A stretch of 8,782 nucleotides of DNA, from contig CAZOLY010000141.1 in assembly GCA_964580815.1 (NCBI GenBank), positions 1-8,782 on the forward strand. The letters are read 5' to 3'. Under the pieces are notes generated by a model. It did no database searches and was not told the DNA's origin. It saw only the letters and a list, made by a program, of their open reading frames with translations. The translations under genes and the position numbers were made by a program. This document shows, piece after piece, positions 5,822 through 8,782 of the stretch. Position 1 is the stretch's first letter, and every line of letters begins with the position of its first letter. Origin of the DNA: G020354785 sp964580815 (GTDB lineage Bacteria; Bacteroidota; Bacteroidia; Bacteroidales; UBA10428).

Positions 5822-7333
5822 ATGAAGAAAACCGTTATAATAATATTGCTTACTCATTTGTGTTTTTCATTAATTGCGCAATATCAAATTAATACAAATG
5901 AAACGGATGAGAGATTTTTTATAAATCCAATCTTTGCAGGAGATTATCCGGACCCAAGCCTATTGCGTGATGGCAACGATTACTATGTAGTTCATTCTTC
6001 TTTTGATTATTATCCGGGTTTATTGATTTGGCATTCAACAGATTTAATCAATTGGAATCCGGTTACTAATGCATTGCATAAATATGTAGGATCAGTATGG
6101 GCACCAGATTTGGTGAAAAATAAGAATAAATATTATATCTATTTTCCGGCTAATAATACAAATTATGTCATAACAGCTGATTCAATTGGTGGGCCCTGGA
6201 GCGACCCGATTGATTTAAAAGTTGGAAATATCGACCCAGGTCATGTTACAGATATTGAAGGTAAGCGATATTTATATTTTAGTAGCGGAAGTTACGTGCC
6301 TTTGTCTGACGATGGGCTTTCAGTAATAGGGGAGCTTAAACACACCTACTATGGCTGGCCAATACCTCGTGAATGGACTATTGAATGTTTCTGTTTGGAA
6401 GGCCCAAAGCTTGTAAAGCGAGGTGACTATTATTATCTGACAGTTGCTGAAGGAGGAACTGCTGGTCCGGCTACAGGTCATATGGTAATTTCGGCGCGTT
6501 CCAAATCTCCTCTGGGACCATGGGAGAATTCACCATATAATCCAATTATCAGGACAAATGATTGTTCGGAAAAATGGTGGTCAGTTGGACATGGAACCGT
6601 ATTTGAAGATGCAAACGGAAAATGGTGGTTGATTTTTCATGGATATGAAAACGGGTATTATAACATGGGACGTCAAACCCTACTTCAGCCTATAGAGTGG
6701 ACAGATGAAGGTTGGTATAAAATTCCAAATGGCATTAAAACAGATGAACCCATTAAAAGACCTGAAGGAATAGTAACAAATAAAGTATTTTCCTTGAATG
6801 ATACCTTTGAAGGCAATACTTTGAAACCTCACTGGAAATTCTTTGGCGAATATGATACCAGCAGATTTAGTATGGTCAACAGCAGTATAGTAATTAAGGC
6901 AAAAGGGAATTCTGTAGCTGAGAGTTCACCTTTGCTTTGTGTTCCATCAGACCATTCGTATATAGCACAAGTAGAACTTGATATTGAGGGTAATGCAACG
7001 GGGGGATTAATACTTTTTTATAATCAAAAAGCATATTCAGGAATATTAGCAGATAAAGAAAACATTTTAGCAAACCTTCGGGGCTGGCAATTTCCAACCG
7101 AGAAAAAAGTAATTAATAAACATGTTTTCCTTCGCCTAAAAAATATCAATAATACTGTTGACATGTATTACAGTATTGATGGAGAAAAGTGGAATAAAAT
7201 AGAAAATTCTGTAGAAGTATCTTCCTATAATCACAATGTACTCAGTAATTTTTTAAGTTTACGTATTGGCCTTTGTTCCATGGGTGTTGGGGAAGTAAGA
7301 TTTAAAAACTTTTTGTATAAACCTATAAAATAA
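5822..7333 (+). CDS. Secreted glycoside hydrolase family 43 (beta-xylosidase / alpha-L-arabinofuranosidase type)
   Basis: 503 residues. Signal peptide MKKTVIIILLTHLCFSLIAQ (1-20, likely cleaved near Ala19/Gln20), so periplasmic or exported. Residues about 34-310 form the GH43 five-bladed propeller. The three acidic catalytic positions are visible: general base Asp44 in DYPDPS, the pKa-tuning Asp138 in GNIDPGHVTD, and general acid Glu193 in CLEGPKL. WAPDL (93-97) and GHGTVFED (256-263) are further family landmarks. From about 325 (LNDTFEGNTLKPHWKF) to the end is a beta-sandwich of the concanavalin-like GH43 C-terminal type, with NATGGLILFYNQKAYSGI and MYYSIDGEKWNKIE. The likely substrate is arabinoxylan or another pentose-containing plant glycan; exact specificity and GH43 subfamily cannot be read from the sequence. 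No SusC/SusD pair, sulfatase or other glycosidase is adjacent, so in this window it is an orphan, not part of a polysaccharide utilisation locus. Confidence 0.92.
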   Translation: MKKTVIIILLTHLCFSLIAQYQINTNETDERFFINPIFAGDYPDPSLLRDGNDYYVVHSSFDYYPGLLIWHSTDLINWNPVTNALHKYVGSVWAPDLVKNKNKYYIYFPANNTNYVITADSIGGPWSDPIDLKVGNIDPGHVTDIEGKRYLYFSSGSYVPLSDDGLSVIGELKHTYYGWPIPREWTIECFCLEGPKLVKRGDYYYLTVAEGGTAGPATGHMVISARSKSPLGPWENSPYNPIIRTNDCSEKWWSVGHGTVFEDANGKWWLIFHGYENGYYNMGRQTLLQPIEWTDEGWYKIPNGIKTDEPIKRPEGIVTNKVFSLNDTFEGNTLKPHWKFFGEYDTSRFSMVNSSIVIKAKGNSVAESSPLLCVPSDHSYIAQVELDIEGNATGGLILFYNQKAYSGILADKENILANLRGWQFPTEKKVINKHVFLRLKNINNTVDMYYSIDGEKWNKIENSVEVSSYNHNVLSNFLSLRIGLCSMGVGEVRFKNFLYKPIK

Positions 7334-7347
7334 AACGTGGGATAACA

Positions 7348-7372
7348 GCCAATATAAAACATAGCTTGGACA
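7348..7372. repeat. Post-stop motif resembling the start of the 4387 palindrome
   Basis: Fifteen bases after the GH43 stop, GCCA-AT-ATAA-AACA-TA-GCTTGG (7348-7369) aligns with GCCA-GC-ATAC-AACA-CC-GCATAGG (4387-4409), which sits two bases after the XRE stop. Only the left arm is recognisable here; the tetR promoter follows within about 65 bases. It may be a truncated copy of the same element family. Confidence 0.35.
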
Positions 7373-7434
7373 AGGGTTTGTGGGATTTTATTACATTTAC
7401 TCAAAGTCAATTAAAATGGAAATATCAATGAAAT

Positions 7435-7465
7435 TTTGTTGTGTGATTAGTAATTCTTAATTTTG
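7435..7465 (+). promoter_or_regulatory. Bacteroidota-type promoter of tetR
   Basis: TTTG at 7435-7438, a 19-base spacer, then TAATTTTG at 7458-7465, an exact match to the -7 consensus TAnnTTTG of Bacteroidota primary sigma factors. A start site about 5-8 bases downstream (near 7471) would leave a leader of roughly 20 bases before the ATG at 7493. It also places the TTG at 7463 upstream of the transcript start. The operator at 7463-7487 overlaps the -7 element and start site. Confidence 0.65.
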
Positions 7466-7487
7466 ACCCGTAAACAAGAAAAGTCAA
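7463..7487. promoter_or_regulatory. TetR operator copy 1, over the tetR promoter
   Basis: TTGAC (7463-7467), 15 bases, GTCAA (7483-7487); the arms extend to 6 bp (TTTGAC/GTCAAA). The spacer carries AAAC at positions 5-8 and A at 10, 12 and 15, shared with the two copies downstream. It covers the end of the -7 element and the predicted start site, which fits repression of tetR by its own product. Confidence 0.75.
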
Positions 7488-7492
7488 ATTTT

Positions 7493-8077
7493 ATGTCAGA
7501 AATAGACGTAAAGAATTCAATTGTTGAATCAGCAACAAAATATTTTTCTAAATATGGGTTTCATAAAACCACTATGGATGAGATTGCCAAAAATATTCAT
7601 AAGGCAAAAGGCGTTCTTTATTACTATTTTAAAAGTAAAGAAGAACTATTTAACGAAGTGTTGAAACAAGAATTAAGTAATGTCAAGAAAAAATTGAGCG
7701 AAATTACAGGTAGTAATAAAGATTCGTTAACTATAATTAAAAAATATTTTCTTACACGTTTAAAATTACTAAGCACAGCAGTTAATTATCACGAAACACT
7801 TAAAGCTGACTTCTTTGAAAAATATCATTTCGTTAAAGATGTCAGGGACGATTTTGCTGAGTTTGAATACATTCAACTTAATCTGATTTTTAAAAAAGGT
7901 AATAGCGAAGGTTATCTTGATATTAAAAATATAGAATCAACAGTAAATGCTGTTATGATGCTTCTAAATAGCATAGAACTTCCTTTATATTTACAGAATA
8001 AATATCCTGAATATGAAAGTACTATTAATGAAATTGTAACTATGATAATAAATAGTTTAAGATCTTATAAAAAATAA
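7493..8077 (+). CDS. TetR/AcrR-family transcriptional repressor
   Basis: 194 residues from the ATG at 7493, a normal TetR length. An in-frame TTG at 7463 would add ten residues, but it lies inside the -7 element and operator, so it is rejected. The DNA-binding domain is at about 6-52: IVESATKYFSKYGFHKTTMD, then the helix-turn-helix and the classic GVLYYYFKSKEELF (40-53). The C-terminal ligand and dimer domain (about 60-194) is all helical and divergent, as usual, so the ligand cannot be read. The next gene, 110 bases downstream on the same strand, is an RND/MMPL transporter, and three identical palindromes lie at the two promoters. The likely role is ligand-released repression of itself and of the exporter. 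Codon use is AT-rich, like the rest of the right half. Confidence 0.93.
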   Translation: MSEIDVKNSIVESATKYFSKYGFHKTTMDEIAKNIHKAKGVLYYYFKSKEELFNEVLKQELSNVKKKLSEITGSNKDSLTIIKKYFLTRLKLLSTAVNYHETLKADFFEKYHFVKDVRDDFAEFEYIQLNLIFKKGNSEGYLDIKNIESTVNAVMMLLNSIELPLYLQNKYPEYESTINEIVTMIINSLRSYKK

Positions 8078-8100
8078 TTTAACTTTTTTTTAAATTTAAT

Positions 8101-8125
8101 TTGACCACAAAACAATATAAGTCAA
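8101..8125. promoter_or_regulatory. TetR operator copy 2, upstream of the transporter promoter
   Basis: TTGAC (8101-8105), 15 bases, GTCAA (8121-8125), with AAAC again at spacer positions 5-8. It lies 23 bases after the tetR stop and just upstream of the candidate -7 element at 8136, so it would cover the -33 region of that promoter. Confidence 0.75.
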
Positions 8126-8135
8126 TTATTATTTT

Positions 8136-8143
8136 TATTTTTG
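8136..8143 (+). promoter_or_regulatory. Candidate -7 element of the transporter promoter
   Basis: TATTTTTG matches TAnnTTTG exactly and sits between operator copies 2 and 3, predicting a start near 8149-8151 and a leader of about 38 bases. No good TTTG is found 17-23 bases upstream, so the -33 element is weak or absent. A poorer alternative, TTAATTTG at 8096-8103, overlaps copy 2. Confidence 0.45.
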
Positions 8144-8145
8144 CA

Positions 8146-8170
8146 TTGACTTTAAAACTATATTAGTCAA
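8146..8170. promoter_or_regulatory. TetR operator copy 3, over the transporter start site
   Basis: TTGAC (8146-8150), 15 bases, GTCAA (8166-8170), extending to 6-bp arms ATTGAC/GTCAAT. It is 45 bases centre to centre from copy 2 and ends 17 bases before the transporter ATG, placing it over the predicted transcription start. Confidence 0.75.
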
Positions 8171-8187
8171 TAATTACTTTAAAAATT

Positions 8188-8782
8188 ATGGAAAGATTAG
8201 CACTGAGAATCATAAAATTGAAATGGGTAATCGTTGTTAGTGTTTTGGGACTAACCCTTTTTTTTGGCTATCAAATCAAGTATTTAACAATAAATTCAGA
8301 TATACTGAATACTTTGCCTGATGATGACCCGACAGCACTTTTATATAAGAACATAGGCAAGCAATACGGTGGAAATGATATAGGCATGATAGTTTTGGAA
8401 ACTGACAATGTTTTTAAAACAGAAGTATTGCAGCATATAAAACAAATTACTGACAGTTTAAGAATTACTACTGGTGTGTCAACCGTAACAAGTATCACCA
8501 ATATTCTCGACATTAAAAGCTCTGACTGGGGAATTGAAATCGGGAAACTGGTAGATGAGTATGATTTGCCCGATAAACAATCAGAATTAGACAGCCTTAA
8601 AAACTATGTCTTTTCTAAAGAAATGTACAAAGGGGTAATAGTGTCTAAAGATGGAACGGCTACAGTTATTTTATTCACATTACTTCCCGACGCTGATATG
8701 CAGGCTACTGTAAATAAGATCAAGAATAAAGTCGAAGCATTGAATTTGCCCGAAAAAGTTTATTTTGGCGGCTTACCTTTTA
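8188..8782 (+). CDS. RND-superfamily (MMPL-type) exporter, 3' end missing
   Basis: The frame is open from ATG 8188 to the window edge: 198 residues of what is probably a protein of about 750-800. The N-terminus MERLALRIIKLKW precedes a membrane helix (about 12-29), then the first large periplasmic loop begins: INSDILNTLPDDDPTALLYK, then YGGNDIGMIVLETDNVFKTE, a pattern typical of MMPL/patched-like RND proteins. The last visible residues, KVYFGGLPF, correspond to the segment just before the second membrane helix, where these proteins usually have a G-x-P. MMPL-type transporters move lipids, hopanoids or hydrophobic compounds using the proton gradient; the cargo here is unknown. In Bacteroidota such genes are often followed by a LolA-like outer-membrane lipoprotein-sorting gene, which would lie outside the window. 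Expression is probably controlled by the adjacent TetR through the operators at 8101 and 8146. No Shine-Dalgarno site is seen before the ATG. Confidence 0.88.
   Translation, partial: MERLALRIIKLKWVIVVSVLGLTLFFGYQIKYLTINSDILNTLPDDDPTALLYKNIGKQYGGNDIGMIVLETDNVFKTEVLQHIKQITDSLRITTGVSTVTSITNILDIKSSDWGIEIGKLVDEYDLPDKQSELDSLKNYVFSKEMYKGVIVSKDGTATVILFTLLPDADMQATVNKIKNKVEALNLPEKVYFGGLPF

Noticed and set aside
7463..7492. TTG start giving a ten-residue longer TetR
   Set aside because: This TTG is part of the -7 element TAATTTTG and of the operator, upstream of the likely transcript start; the ATG at 7493 gives a normal TetR N-terminus.
8078..8100. AT-rich hairpin after tetR as a terminator
   Set aside because: TAATTTAA/TTAAATTTA pairing is weak and has no G-C pairs; read-through into the transporter gene remains possible.

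Overview
The window looks like chromosomal DNA of a member of the Bacteroidota, probably near Bacteroidales/Marinilabiliales. The evidence is an AT-rich sequence, starts without Shine-Dalgarno sites, promoters of the Bacteroidota type (TTTG / TAnnTTTG) in front of the last two genes, and gene families common in that phylum. The genus cannot be fixed from the sequence.

Left end (1-2427), about 45% G+C where I counted it: the 3' two thirds of kbl (glycine C-acetyltransferase, threonine catabolism) runs rightward. It converges, with a 10-base gap, on a leftward membrane-anchored DUF362 protein. These two read as ordinary host genes.

Middle (2583-7333), clearly more AT-rich: four rightward single genes with long spacers (about 160-220 bases). 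They encode an Fpg/Nei-like protein that lacks several canonical catalytic residues, a membrane-anchored XRE regulator with an NTF2-like C-terminal domain, a membrane-anchored patatin-like lipase and a secreted GH43 glycosidase. They share no pathway. The spacers hold GC-richer, partly palindromic sequences that resemble one another in places, so the stretch looks like a patchwork of individually acquired genes rather than an operon.

Right end (7435-8782): a TetR-family repressor gene followed by the 5' end of an RND/MMPL transporter gene that runs off the window. Three copies of one 25-bp palindromic site (TTGAC-N15-GTCAA) lie at the two promoters: one over the tetR promoter, two flanking the candidate -7 element of the transporter gene. 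This is the best supported regulatory unit in the window: a self-repressing TetR that also controls an exporter.

I see no rRNA, tRNA, CRISPR array, transposase or replication origin. No stretch without a gene exceeds 300 bases.
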